Shown here: positions 18,201-26,132 of the stretch, piece by piece
Numbering within the stretch: position 1 is the stretch's first letter
Layout of the letters: each line of letters begins with the position of its first letter
Source of the DNA: Rhodovulum robiginosum
Lineage (GTDB): Bacteria > Pseudomonadota > Alphaproteobacteria > Rhodobacterales > Rhodobacteraceae
Reading direction: 5' to 3'
Length of the DNA: 64,000 bases
Assembly: GCF_003944755.1 (NCBI RefSeq)
Contig: NZ_RWGU01000049.1
Location: forward strand, 124,001 to 188,000
The notes under the pieces: model-generated
The model's database searches: none
What the model was told of the DNA's origin: nothing
What the model saw: the letters and a program-made list of their open reading frames with translations, nothing else
Position numbers and translations under genes: made by a program

Positions 18201-18462
18201 AAAAGGAAAAGCCGCGCACGTCCTGCGCGCCCGGCACAGCGAGCATGGCCGTGGCCAGCGGATAGGTGATCTGGTTCTCGACCACCTGCGGCGCCTGCCC
18301 GGGATACGGGGTGCGGACGATCACCTGAACGTCCGACAGGTCCGGAATGGCGTCCACCGGCGTTTCGCGGATGGCCCAGATGCCCGCCGCCGCAATCATC
18401 AGGGCGAGGACCACGATAATGAACCTGTTCGCAATCGAGGCGCGGATTATGGCGGGGATCAT
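15283..18462 (-). CDS. cusA: heavy-metal RND efflux permease CusA/CzcA type
   Basis: The 1059-residue product has the full RND length. Diagnostic segments are IPDLSDVQVIVRTPYPGQAP after the first helix, GGIAIAIGAMVDAAIVMIEA in TM4 (the heavy-metal RND acidic motif) and NEGDFLYMPTLYPG in the porter domain. The metal-methionine pattern of the CusA branch is suggested by context (CusF, CueR, CopA) but was not checked residue by residue. It overlaps cusB by ATGA at 18459-18462. No outer-membrane factor gene lies nearby. Confidence 0.92.
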   Translation of the reverse strand: MIPAIIRASIANRFIIVVLALMIAAAGIWAIRETPVDAIPDLSDVQVIVRTPYPGQAPQVVENQITYPLATAMLAVPGAQDVRGFSFFGDSFVYVVFEDGTDLYWARSRVLEYLGQITGSLPEGVSPQLGPDATGVGWIYQYALIDRTGNHDLSQLRTLQDWFLKFELQAVEGVSEVATIGGMVKQYQVVVDPNKLRAYDITLAQLRGAIQAANRETGGSVIEMGEAEFMVRSSGYVDELADLASAPLMVNERGAALTLGDVADIRLGPEMRRGVGEFDGLGDAVGGVVILRSGGNALATIKAVEARIEELRPNLPEGVEIVTTYDRSGVIERAIENLQKKLTEEFIVVVLVCAAFLLHLRSSLVILLSLPLGIFAAFILMKAQGVNANIMSLGGIAIAIGAMVDAAIVMIEAMHRRLEKEKLTPENRWRIVQECASEVGPALFYSLAIITVSFLPVFVLENQEGRLFKPLAYTKTYAMAAAAILSITLVPVLMGYFVRGRILPERKNPLNRIVVLIYRPFLDAAIAWPWATTLLAAAVVASMWYPLQRLGSEFMPELNEGDFLYMPTLYPGVSIGKAREVLQQTDRLIATIPEVETVHGKLGRADTATDPAPLTMIETTIQLKPEEEWRPGMTMEGIRDELDRIVQIPGVTNVWIQPIKNRIDMLATGIKTPVGVKISGADLEVIGQIGIAVEDAVRGIDGTASAYAERPVGGRFIEIDVKREAAARYMMSVRDVQDVVQTAIGGIQVSESVEGLERFPINLRYPQSWRDSPERLETLPVVTPSGAHVPLAALADIQIVDGPGMIRSENARRTGFVFIDIAGRDLGSYVAEARARVAQEVSLPPGYSLSWSGQYEYIERMQERLTIVAPATLLIITLMLFLAFNRIIEVGIILAALPLALAGGVWFLWYLAFDISVAVLVGFIALAGVAVETAIVMLLYLNLSWEKRRRLAQSENRKLTRDDIEEAVFEGAVLRVRPKVMTVATIFAALIPIMYGTGTGSEIMQRIAAPMIGGMVTATLLTLFVIPSIFVIWKQLALRRVNREITPIILRPEEAVPAE

Positions 18463-20891
18463 TGCGAGACGCTCCGCATGGCGGTGGTGCCGACGAGCGT
18501 CATGGAAAAATCGGGGTTGCGGTGCAGCAGCAGGGTAAGCTCTTCCCCGGTGGGCAGCGCGGCCGGATCGATTTCGTCCGCGATGGCGAAATCCATCGTC
18601 ATTCCGGGCATTCCGATTTCGGCCATGGGCCCATGGGTGATGTTGGCCATCCGGGTTTCGGGATCGACCGCGTTGATCGTGCCGGAAACCTCCATCGCAG
18701 GTTGCGCAGGCTCCGCAGCGGTCAGAACCATGGTCATGCCGTCGGGTCGGGCGAAGGTCAGCGAAAGCTCCGTTTCCGTCGCCAGCGCGGAGACGTCGAG
18801 GCCGGTGTCGACGGCAAAATCCATCGTCATTCCGGGCATTCCGATTTCGGCAATCGGACCGTGGGTGATCGTTGCACGCCCGGTATCGACATCGACGGCA
18901 TCGATCATCCCGGTCACGACGATTGGCGGCGCGCTCGGCATGACAGCCTCGGCGGCGGCCAGCACCATGCTCGTTCCGTCCGGCCTTGCGAAGGTGAGCG
19001 TCATCTCCGTGCCGGTTTCGAGGCCAGCGAGATCAAGCCCCGGCTCGACGGCGAAATCCATCGTCATTCCGGGCATTCCGATCTCCGTCATCGGACCGTG
19101 GGTGATCGTTGCACGCCCTGCGTTTTGGTCGACGGCGTCGATTGTTCCCGAAACGACGATGGGCGGGGCTGCTTCCATCTGCGTCGCGTCGCCATCTTGC
19201 GCCGGTTCTGCGACCTCGCCTTCGGTCCGCACGGCGATGATGGAGAACATACCACTGTCATCCTTGGCCAGATCGAACTCGATCGGCGTATCGAGCGGAA
19301 CGCTTCCGGGATCGAGGCCCGCCACATCCAGGTCCATCTGCATCGCAGGCCAGCCGAGTTCCGGAATCGGGCCGTGATCGAGCGTCAGCTTCCCGTCCGG
19401 CGTCACGGCGAGCGCCATTCCTGTTCCTGTCGCCGCGACACCGTCGTCGGGACCCAGTTCGATCAGGCCAAGCAGGCCATCTGCGAACCGGGCAGCCCGG
19501 AACGAGACCTCATCGCCCTCGCGCAGTCGTTCGAGGGATATGTCGGCCCGAACCGGAAATTCCGAAATCATGGCGGGCCAGTCGAGGCTCTCCAGCGCTG
19601 CGTGACGGACCGTCGCGACCCGTCGTTCCCGGTCGAGCGCGACAAGAGTGCCGGTCCCGCGCGCGGGCTCTTCATCGGTCGGCGCCATGCGCATGAAGCC
19701 CGCGCTCAATGCGCTTTCGCTGTCGATCAGGAACTGGGCCGAAGCGACGACCTCCTCGCCCGGCGAAAGCCCTTGCAGGATCTCCGTGCGGCCGCCTTCT
19801 CCGAAACTGTCGCGCAGGCCCGTGGTGACGAGCCGGGGCCGGAACGTGCCTTCACCGGTCCTGAGAATGACCCTTTCAGCCGATCCGGTGCGGATCACCG
19901 CCTCGGACGGCACCGTCAGAACCTGACGGCTCGCGTTGGGAACAAGACTGACGTTGCCGAACATTCCCGGCCTGAGCAAACCTTCGGAGTTTTCGAAGCG
20001 CAGGCGCACGGGAAGGGTGCGCGTGCGCGGGTCCAGTTCGGGGTAGACGTAATCGATCTCGCCTTCGAAGACCCTCCCGGGAAGATGCTCGAAGCTGGCA
20101 AAGGCGCTCATGTCTTCCGAGAGGCGTGAAATGTCGCGTTCGAAAACATCCACGATCAACCAGACCCGGCTCAGATCCGTGATCGAGACAGCTTGCGTTC
20201 CGGGTTGCAGATACATGCCGTCGGCGGCTTCCAGCGCGACCACGATACCGGCCCTCGGAGCTTCGACGGTGATGCGACGTGCGACCTCGCCGGTCTCTTC
20301 GATTTCCGCGATCTGCCTTTCGGTGGCGCCGTGGCTGCGCAGGTTGTTGCGAGCCGCCTCGAGCGACAGCCCTGTTCCGTTTTCCGAGGACCTTAGAAAA
20401 TCGAAGCTTGCGACGGCGAACTCAGGCGAAAAGAGCTCGAACAGTGCGTCACCCTTTTTCACGACGTCGCCAACGGCCCTGACGCTGAGAACCTCGACCC
20501 ACCCTTCGACACGGGTGTGAACATGGCTGGTGAGATGCTCGTCGTAGCCGACGAAACCGACGCTTTCGATCTTCTGGGCCACATCCGTCATCCGGGCCAG
20601 CGCGGTCCTTACCCCGATCGCATTGATTTCCGCGGCGCCGAGAGAGACTTCCGAGGGATCGCCAGATGGTTCCTGACCTGCGTGAACCGGGACCAGGTCC
20701 ATGCCCATGGGCGACTTTCCCGGTCCGGGTTGCCGGAAATTGGGATCCATCGGAGCGACCCAATAAAGGATTTCCGGCCCGTCGGACGCTGTGGCGTTCG
20801 TCGGATTGAGGTAAAGCCGTTCAAGGTAGATCCCGCCCGCAGTCCCGCCCGCCAAGGCGAGGATCGCAAGCGCCGTGTAGCGTCCACGCAT
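18459..20891 (-). CDS. cusB: CusB-type RND adaptor with five C-terminal CusF-like domains
   Basis: The start at 20891 has a perfect AGGAGG upstream. The product has 810 residues, about twice the usual CusB. In order: membrane anchor (residues about 6-22), a heavy-metal-binding motif PMDPNFRQPGPGKSPMGMDL (about 47-66), the adaptor core (hairpin, lipoyl and beta-barrel parts, about 80-400), then five CusF-like domains centred near residues 437, 514, 607, 685 and 762. The first two keep Trp (LDWPAMI, LGWPAMQM). The last three have Met instead (IGMPGMTMDF) with the preceding His (THGP). They would form a built-in string of Cu(I) sites feeding CusA. cusA overlaps its end by 4 nt. Confidence 0.92.
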   Translation of the reverse strand: MRGRYTALAILALAGGTAGGIYLERLYLNPTNATASDGPEILYWVAPMDPNFRQPGPGKSPMGMDLVPVHAGQEPSGDPSEVSLGAAEINAIGVRTALARMTDVAQKIESVGFVGYDEHLTSHVHTRVEGWVEVLSVRAVGDVVKKGDALFELFSPEFAVASFDFLRSSENGTGLSLEAARNNLRSHGATERQIAEIEETGEVARRITVEAPRAGIVVALEAADGMYLQPGTQAVSITDLSRVWLIVDVFERDISRLSEDMSAFASFEHLPGRVFEGEIDYVYPELDPRTRTLPVRLRFENSEGLLRPGMFGNVSLVPNASRQVLTVPSEAVIRTGSAERVILRTGEGTFRPRLVTTGLRDSFGEGGRTEILQGLSPGEEVVASAQFLIDSESALSAGFMRMAPTDEEPARGTGTLVALDRERRVATVRHAALESLDWPAMISEFPVRADISLERLREGDEVSFRAARFADGLLGLIELGPDDGVAATGTGMALAVTPDGKLTLDHGPIPELGWPAMQMDLDVAGLDPGSVPLDTPIEFDLAKDDSGMFSIIAVRTEGEVAEPAQDGDATQMEAAPPIVVSGTIDAVDQNAGRATITHGPMTEIGMPGMTMDFAVEPGLDLAGLETGTEMTLTFARPDGTSMVLAAAEAVMPSAPPIVVTGMIDAVDVDTGRATITHGPIAEIGMPGMTMDFAVDTGLDVSALATETELSLTFARPDGMTMVLTAAEPAQPAMEVSGTINAVDPETRMANITHGPMAEIGMPGMTMDFAIADEIDPAALPTGEELTLLLHRNPDFSMTLVGTTAMRSVSQ
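18585..19115 (-). repeat. three tandem DNA repeats encoding CusF-like domains
   Basis: Nearly identical DNA blocks recur at about 18590-18650, 18816-18890 and 19053-19128, all containing TCGTCATTCCGGGCATTCCG and TGGGTGAT. They are spaced about 230-237 bp apart inside cusB, one per CusF-like domain. Such similarity at DNA level points to recent duplication and makes copy-number change by recombination likely. Confidence 0.8.
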
Positions 20892-20981
20892 TACAACCTC
20901 CTGACGACCGATCCACAGGGGACCAGCCAAATATTCGAGATCGACCCGCGCCGCACGAGGGGCCGGGTCGGCAAGAAATTG

Positions 20982-21353
20982 TCAGGAGAGTCGAGGAGGT
21001 CGTTCCGGGAGAGACGTGTCGACCGAGGGTCCGGGCGCACTCACCATCGACTGGGCACAGGCGCCTCGCCCGTACTCTGTAGCGGCCGGAAACTCCGAGT
21101 GTTGCAGTTCGGAAAGACAGCACGCCGACACATGGCAGCCTGAGTTAGCCGTGTTTTCCGGCTCACAACACTCCGCGTCCGAAGCTCCAGCCGGCATGTG
21201 ATGCTCTTCGTGGCCAGAGGCTCCGATGTCCGATGCGGCCGATGCGAGGGTGTGCCGGTCGCCCGAGTGCCCCGCATGGTCCATCGCGGCAGACGCAGCC
21301 ATGCCAGTGATCATGAGCGCAAGGCTCATGATCAACGCCATCAGGCGCCGCAT
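20982..21353 (-). CDS. exported Cys/His-rich putative metal-binding protein (CopL/DUF2946-like)
   Basis: The product from ATG 21353 has 123 residues and a signal peptide (RRLMALIMSLALMITGMAASA). The mature part is rich in metal ligands: MDHAGHSGDRH, GHEEHHMPAG, DAECCEPE, GCHVSACCLSE. It ends in SLPERPPRLS, a tail seen in small copper-responsive DUF2946/CopL-like proteins. An alternative start is ATG 21380. Upstream is a possible promoter on the minus strand (TTGTCT, 17-bp gap, TATTTT) at about 21388-21416. It lies between a cytochrome c gene and cusB. Confidence 0.65.
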   Translation of the reverse strand: MRRLMALIMSLALMITGMAASAAMDHAGHSGDRHTLASAASDIGASGHEEHHMPAGASDAECCEPENTANSGCHVSACCLSELQHSEFPAATEYGRGACAQSMVSAPGPSVDTSLPERPPRLS

Positions 21354-21533
21354 TGAAAAGCTGCACGTGAGGATCCGCATATCGGAAAAATAGTTGCGGC
21401 GACACGTTGAGACAACAAACTTCCGCGTGACTGCACTCGACGCGGCGTCCAGGCAGCCTTTCCAGCGATCCCATCCCGAGGAACCGGTCGTGCGACGGGT
21501 CCACACGCTTCCTGTCCGGGCGCATTCCATGCC

Positions 21534-21947
21534 TTAGTTGATACCGTTTGCGCGCTGCAACGCGCGGACATAGGCCGTGATCTTCGCCGCGTCATCGTTG
21601 GTCACGCCCTCGACGGCCGGCATGTTCCCGAAGCGCCAGTGATGGGCGCGCACGCCCCGCGTTGCTGCGAGAAGGAACGCCATGTCGCCATGATGGCTTG
21701 GTTCGTATACGCGATGAACGAGCGGGGGGCCCTGATCCGAGCCGTTCGCGTTTGCACCGTGACACGCCGCGCAATTGCGATCGAACAGCGCCTTGCCGCT
21801 CGCCTGATCTTCCGTGAGATCCGGGATCGTGAGCGTTGCGAGGTCGATCTCTCCGGACACGTCGCCACCCGGCCTCTGGGCATACCAGAAGGCCATGGCC
21901 ACCAGGACGAGACCGCCCAGAACCGCTATGGCGCGTCGTGCGGTCAA
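21534..21947 (-). CDS. membrane-anchored monohaem cytochrome c
   Basis: The 137-residue product has an N-terminal membrane anchor (IAVLGGLVLVAMAFWYA), one haem motif CAACH in LFDRNCAACHG, and a probable axial Met in FGNMPAV, typical of class I cytochromes c. It overlaps the cueR stop by ATGA (21944-21947), so it is co-translated with the regulator. It could accept electrons from copper oxidation or serve a thiol/copper relay; this is inference. Confidence 0.88.
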   Translation of the reverse strand: MTARRAIAVLGGLVLVAMAFWYAQRPGGDVSGEIDLATLTIPDLTEDQASGKALFDRNCAACHGANANGSDQGPPLVHRVYEPSHHGDMAFLLAATRGVRAHHWRFGNMPAVEGVTNDDAAKITAYVRALQRANGIN

Positions 21948-22345
21948 GCCTGCTGTACCTCGATACCTGCGAGATCATCGAGGATCGGACAGTCCGGGCG
22001 GCCGTCCCCGTGGCACTGTGTGACGAGCGTTTCCAGCGTGGCTTGCATCGCTTGCAGCTCCGCGATCTTGCGCGCGATCCGGTCGAGGTGCCCGGTGGCG
22101 ATCTGCTTAACATCTGCGCTGGCCCGGTCCCGGTCCTCGTAGAGCGACAGAAGGGTGCGGCACTCCTCGATCGAGAAGCCGAGCGACCGTGCCCGGCCGA
22201 GAAAGGCAAGCTTGTGCGCGTCCCGCTCACTGAAGGCGCGATAGCCGTTGGCGCTTCGTGCGGGGCGCACCAGGTCGATGTCCTCGTAGTATCGGATCGT
22301 CTTGGCAGGCAGACCGCTCGCGGCTGCGACCTCACTGATATTCAT
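21944..22345 (-). CDS. cueR: CueR-like MerR-family copper(I) regulator
   Basis: The 133-residue product has an N-terminal MerR winged helix ([33 protein letters not shown]), a long dimerisation helix and a C-terminal metal loop CHGDGRPDCPI. This provides the two Cys spaced seven apart that bind Cu(I) in CueR. It should activate promoters with a long spacer, and two such promoters lie in the divergent region at 22.73-22.81 kb. It overlaps the SHOCT gene before it and the cytochrome after it. Confidence 0.92.
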   Translation of the reverse strand: MNISEVAAASGLPAKTIRYYEDIDLVRPARSANGYRAFSERDAHKLAFLGRARSLGFSIEECRTLLSLYEDRDRASADVKQIATGHLDRIARKIAELQAMQATLETLVTQCHGDGRPDCPILDDLAGIEVQQA

Positions 22346-22686
22346 GCCTTCTCCCCATCGAGGACCTTTCGCGACGCCTCGTATTCGTCTTCGCTGATCT
22401 CGCCTTTGGCGAATCGTTCCCGCAGAAACATATGTGCCCTGTCTTCAGATTGCGGGCCGGATCTCGATGCGTCGGCTCCAAGCAATCTGACGACAAGCAC
22501 GACCGCGCCCACAAGGAGGGCGAAGAAGATCACCATCATGACCGGCCCTGCGAACCAACCGCCCCATCCCATCGCGCCGTAGTGATCGAAGTATCGTCCG
22601 TCTCCGGGGGCGGCGATTGCGGCGCTGGGCGCGGCGAGAACGAGACCGACCATCCCGGCTGCACCGGGTAGCTTGAGCTTCTTCAT
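22342..22686 (-). CDS. exported/membrane SHOCT-domain protein
   Basis: The 114-residue product has a signal-like N-terminus ([20 protein letters not shown]), a short Gly/Trp-rich loop, one strong membrane helix ([20 protein letters not shown]) and a C-terminal SHOCT motif ([20 protein letters not shown]). SHOCT proteins are frequent in metal-resistance operons, but the role is unknown. It is the first gene of the minus-strand copper arm, just behind a CueR-type promoter. Confidence 0.8.
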   Translation of the reverse strand: MKKLKLPGAAGMVGLVLAAPSAAIAAPGDGRYFDHYGAMGWGGWFAGPVMMVIFFALLVGAVVLVVRLLGADASRSGPQSEDRAHMFLRERFAKGEISEDEYEASRKVLDGEKA

Positions 22687-22729
22687 GGTGTTTCTCCTTC
22701 CTTGTGGCGCCTACGGTCCTTCCGCATCA

Positions 22730-22760
22730 TACATGGGGCTTCCAGCAACTGGAGGGTCAA
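22730..22760 (-). promoter_or_regulatory. CueR-type promoter for the minus-strand copper arm
   Basis: On the minus strand TTGACC (-35, 22760-22755) is followed by the dyad CTCCAGTTGCTGGAAG. A 19-bp spacer places a weak -10 (CATGTA) at 22735-22730. The dyad is a near copy of the one at 22780-22796. It lies 50-70 bp ahead of the SHOCT-cueR-cytochrome genes. Confidence 0.6.
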
Positions 22761-22774
22761 TAGCGGATCACCTC

Positions 22775-22805
22775 TTGACCTTCCAGTAACTGGAAGAATT
22801 AGGTG
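22775..22805 (+). promoter_or_regulatory. CueR-type promoter for copA
   Basis: TTGACC (22775-22780), then the palindrome CTTCCAGTAACTGGAAG (22780-22796) inside a 19-bp spacer, then TAGGTG (-10, 22800-22805). Long spacers with CTTCCAG-N3-CTGGAAG dyads are the known target of CueR activators. copA starts 22 bp downstream. Confidence 0.85.
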
Positions 22806-22827
22806 TCCGCCCATGGAGGATTTTACC

Positions 22828-25275
22828 ATGGCCCAGACCGCCCAAGCTGCCGAGACTGTCACGCGCGATCCGGTTTGCGGGATGACCGTCGATCCGGAGG
22901 CCGGCAAACCCCGGCTGGAACACGACGGGCACGTCTACCACTTCTGTCACGACGGATGCCGGGACAGGTTTGCGGCCGATCCGGACGCATACATCGAGGC
23001 GGAAGACCCCGTGTGCGGCATGAGTGTAAACCGCGCTACGGCGCATTACATGGCCAAGCACGGGGGCCAGCGGTTCTACTTCTGCTCCGCGCGCTGTCTT
23101 GAGAAATTCGAGGCCGCGCCGGACGATTACCTCGACGGCCGGCCGGCGCCCGAGCCGATGCCGGAGGGCACGCTCTATACCTGTCCGATGGATCCCGAAA
23201 TCGTGCAGGAGGGGCCCGGCGATTGCCCGATCTGCGGCATGGCGCTCGAGCCGATGATGCCCGAGCGCGACGCCGGCCCGAACCCCGAACTGATCGATTT
23301 CCGCCGTCGGCTCTGGATCGGCGCGCCGCTCGCTCTGGCGGTCCTCGTTCTGGAGATGGGCGGCATGATGGGCCTGCCATGGGCGGAGTGGTTTGGCGGA
23401 AACGCCGTGCGCTGGATGCAGTTCGCGCTGGCCACCCCGGTCGTCGTCTGGGTGGCGCAGCCGTTCTTCAAGCGCGGCTGGTCGTCCATCGTGACCGGCA
23501 ACCTGAACATGTGGACGCTGATCGCCATCGGAACCGGGGCGGCCTACGGCTTCAGCCTGGTGTCGCTGCTGCTGCCGGGCATCTTCCCCGCAACCCTGCA
23601 GGGGCAACACGGTCCGCCACTCTATTTCGAGGCCTCGGCGGTGATCCTGATCCTCGTCCTCGTTGGCCAGGTGATGGAGCTGACCGCGCGCGACCGCACG
23701 GGCGACGCCATCCGCGCCCTGATGGACCTGGCGCCGAAGACGGCGCGCCGCGTGACCGAGGCAGGCGAGGAGGACGTCCCCCTCGACGCTGTGAGGTCTG
23801 GCGACCGTCTGCGCGTGCGCCCGGGCGAGTCCGTGCCCGTCGATGGCACGGTGGCCGAGGGCCGCTCGTCGGTCGACGAAAGCATGATCACCGGCGAGCC
23901 GGTCCCGGTCGAGAAGACCGGCGGCGACACGGTCACTGGCGGGACGCTGAACAAGACCGGCTCCTTCGTGATGACGGCGGAGGCTGTCGGCAGCGACACG
24001 GTGCTCAGCCGCATCGTGGCCATGGTCGCACAGGCGCAGCGGTCGCGCGCGCCGATCCAGGCCCTGGCCGACAGGGTGGCCGGATACTTCGTCCCGACCG
24101 TCATCGGCATTGCGGTGCTGGCTTTCGCCGCGTGGCTCGCATTCGGGCCGGCGCCGGCGCTTGGTTATGCGGTCGTGGCAGCGGTCAGCGTCCTGATCAT
24201 CGCGTGCCCTTGCGCGCTCGGCCTCGCCACGCCGATGTCGATCATGGTCGCAACCGGGCGCGGGGCGCAGGCGGGCGTCTTGATCCGCGACGCCGAGGCG
24301 CTGGAGCGGTTCGCGAAGGTGGACGTGCTGGTCCTCGACAAGACAGGAACCCTCACCGAGGGACGGCCGAGCCTGACCGAAGTGATCGCCTTGGGCGACA
24401 TTGGCGAGGACCGGGTTCTCGCCCTTGCGGCCGCACTCGAACGCGGCTCCGAGCATCCGCTTGCAGACGCGATCCTGTCGGGGGCCGAAGAGCGCGATGT
24501 CGAACGCCTCGACGCGACCGATTTCGACGCTGTGACCGGCAAGGGCGTCCGCGGCACGGTCGACGGCGCGCCGGTCGCGCTCGGCAACGCGCGACTCATG
24601 GAGGATATGGGGATCAACGTCGCGCAGGTCGAAACGCAGATCGCTGAACTCCAGGACGAGGGCAAGACGGCGATGTTCCTTGCTGCGGAAGGGCGGCTTG
24701 CCGGGATCGTGGCAGTTGCCGACCGGATCAAGGAGACGACCGCAGGCGCGATCCGCGACCTGCACGGCGTCGGCCTGCGCATTGTCATGGCCACGGGCGA
24801 CAGCCAGCGCACGGCAGATGCCGTCGCGCGGAAACTGGGCATCGACGAGGTGCGCGCGGGCGTGTCGCCCGAGGACAAGGCCGACCTGATCGCCGAGCTT
24901 AACGCAGAAGGCTTTTCAGTGGCCATGGCCGGGGACGGGGTCAACGACGCGCCTGCTCTTGCCGCCGCGGATGTCGGCATCGCCATGGGCACCGGCGCGG
25001 ACGTTGCCGTAGAGAGCGCGGGCGTAACCCTCGTGAAGGGCGATCTTCGTGGCATCGTGCGCGCGCGGGTGCTGGCACAGGCCACGATGCGCAACATCCG
25101 GCAAAACCTGTTCTTCGCCTTCGTCTACAATTCCGCGGGCGTGCCCGTTGCGGCGGGCATCCTGTTCCCGTTTTTCGGCGTGCTGCTGTCGCCGATGATC
25201 GCGGCGGCGGCCATGAGCCTGTCTTCGGTCTCGGTCATCGGCAATTCGCTACGCCTTCGGGGGGTGAAGCTTTGA
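22828..25275 (+). CDS. copA: P1B-1-type Cu(I)/Ag(I)-exporting ATPase with two YHS domains
   Basis: The start is ATG 22828 behind GGAGGA. An ATG at 22813 lies inside that ribosome binding site. The product has 815 residues. The N-terminus carries two YHS domains ([15 protein letters not shown] and [15 protein letters not shown], with HFCHDGC and YFCSARC) and then a heavy-metal-binding motif [20 protein letters not shown]. No classical GMTCxxC HMA domain is present. Core motifs: TGEPVPV, CPC in [37 protein letters not shown], and the TM7/TM8 signature [11 protein letters not shown] and [13 protein letters not shown] of Cu(I) pumps. It exports Cu(I) to the periplasm. Confidence 0.95.
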   Translation: MAQTAQAAETVTRDPVCGMTVDPEAGKPRLEHDGHVYHFCHDGCRDRFAADPDAYIEAEDPVCGMSVNRATAHYMAKHGGQRFYFCSARCLEKFEAAPDDYLDGRPAPEPMPEGTLYTCPMDPEIVQEGPGDCPICGMALEPMMPERDAGPNPELIDFRRRLWIGAPLALAVLVLEMGGMMGLPWAEWFGGNAVRWMQFALATPVVVWVAQPFFKRGWSSIVTGNLNMWTLIAIGTGAAYGFSLVSLLLPGIFPATLQGQHGPPLYFEASAVILILVLVGQVMELTARDRTGDAIRALMDLAPKTARRVTEAGEEDVPLDAVRSGDRLRVRPGESVPVDGTVAEGRSSVDESMITGEPVPVEKTGGDTVTGGTLNKTGSFVMTAEAVGSDTVLSRIVAMVAQAQRSRAPIQALADRVAGYFVPTVIGIAVLAFAAWLAFGPAPALGYAVVAAVSVLIIACPCALGLATPMSIMVATGRGAQAGVLIRDAEALERFAKVDVLVLDKTGTLTEGRPSLTEVIALGDIGEDRVLALAAALERGSEHPLADAILSGAEERDVERLDATDFDAVTGKGVRGTVDGAPVALGNARLMEDMGINVAQVETQIAELQDEGKTAMFLAAEGRLAGIVAVADRIKETTAGAIRDLHGVGLRIVMATGDSQRTADAVARKLGIDEVRAGVSPEDKADLIAELNAEGFSVAMAGDGVNDAPALAAADVGIAMGTGADVAVESAGVTLVKGDLRGIVRARVLAQATMRNIRQNLFFAFVYNSAGVPVAAGILFPFFGVLLSPMIAAAAMSLSSVSVIGNSLRLRGVKL

Positions 25276-25736
25276 GGGCCTTCGCTATCGTCGGCGGTCT
25301 GCTCCTGGTTTGCGGTATCGCTGCTTTCGGTTGGATTTGGGGCGTCGCAACCAGCGATGCGGACGATGGCGCCTTGGCGCCGGACCTTGCCCGGGGCCAG
25401 GCGATATACGCGCAAGCTTGCGCGTCATGTCACGGGGCCGCCCTCGAAGGGCAGATCGACTGGCGTTCGCGTGGCCCGGATGGACGGCTGCCAGCCCCGC
25501 CCCATGACGCGACGGGGCACACCTGGCACCATTCCGACCGCGTGCTTCTGGACATCACCATGCGCGGCACCGCAGCCGTCGTCGGCGGTGGGTATGAGAG
25601 CAACATGCCGGGCTTTGCCGACATCTATTCCGAGGACGAACTGCGCGACGTCCTCGAGTGGATCAAGACCCAGTGGCCTGAACGAGAACGCGTGCACCAG
25701 GCGCAGGTCACCGCGCGGGACGAGGCGGCCCGATGA
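25272..25736 (+). CDS. membrane-anchored monohaem cytochrome c
   Basis: A TTG start at 25272 overlaps the copA stop (TTGA). The 154-residue product begins with a membrane anchor ([19 protein letters not shown]), then the haem motif CASCH in [13 protein letters not shown] and an axial Met in SNMPGF. The C-terminal helix is extended and charged. It is translationally coupled to copA, mirroring the cytochrome in the opposite copper arm. Confidence 0.88.
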   Translation: MRAFAIVGGLLLVCGIAAFGWIWGVATSDADDGALAPDLARGQAIYAQACASCHGAALEGQIDWRSRGPDGRLPAPPHDATGHTWHHSDRVLLDITMRGTAAVVGGGYESNMPGFADIYSEDELRDVLEWIKTQWPERERVHQAQVTARDEAAR

Positions 25737-25831
25737 GCGGCGACGAAGCGGCGAAAAAGCCCCGGCCTGTGCATCGGCGCGGCGCACTCGTCGTAATGGC
25801 AGCGGCGGGCGCAGGGGTCTGGTGGGCATGA
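25733..25831 (+). CDS. 32-residue membrane peptide overlapping the cytochrome gene
   Basis: ATG 25733 lies in an ATGA overlap with the cytochrome stop. It encodes 32 residues: a basic N-region (GDEAAKKPRPVHRRG) and a short hydrophobic end (ALVVMAAAGAGVWWA), then TGA. The next frame again starts by ATGA overlap at 25828. The double overlap argues for a real small gene, or the truncated start of a larger membrane protein. Confidence 0.45.
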   Translation: MSGDEAAKKPRPVHRRGALVVMAAAGAGVWWA

Positions 25832-26132
25832 CGCCCAACGACGGATGCTCGAGGCGGCGGCGCGGCGCCCTCGTTCGCGCGACGATCTGGCTGAGCGGCT
25901 GCGCGACGGGGACTTCTGATGGCGCCAGCCTCGGGGCATGTCCGCCCGTCATCGAGTACGGCCGGGAGTTGCAGGCGCGGGCGGCCGAGGAGCAGGCCCT
26001 GCGGCCGGAGGATTCGGCGAACGCGAAAATGCTGAGCGACGATGCGACGATGCGACTATGCGGGAGCAGGCGGTGCTGCCCCCTAGGTTCAACTGGAGGT
26101 TCGGTTTTTCAAGTCTCGATCTGCCCACTTAG
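25828..26132 (+). pseudogene. phage-type outer-membrane spanin (Rz1-like) lipoprotein, frameshifted
   Basis: From ATG 25828 the frame gives a lipoprotein-like start (ATIWLSGCATG), then ACPPVIEYGRELQARAAEEQ and NAKMLSDDATMR. These match the pattern CPP..EY....QARAAEE....LPEGS...ML.DYA.MR that I know from Rz1-like lipoproteins of Rhodobacterales prophages. An 8-bp unit GATGCGAC is tandemly duplicated at 26041-26056. Removing one copy restores SDDATMREQAVL, which ends in frame at 26132. The original C-terminal Cys is not seen. The 3' end runs into the convergent ATPase gene. Confidence 0.55.

Noticed and set aside
18585-19115. Regularly spaced repeats that could suggest a CRISPR array
   Set aside because: The units are about 230 bp apart, lie in frame inside cusB and encode CusF-like domains.
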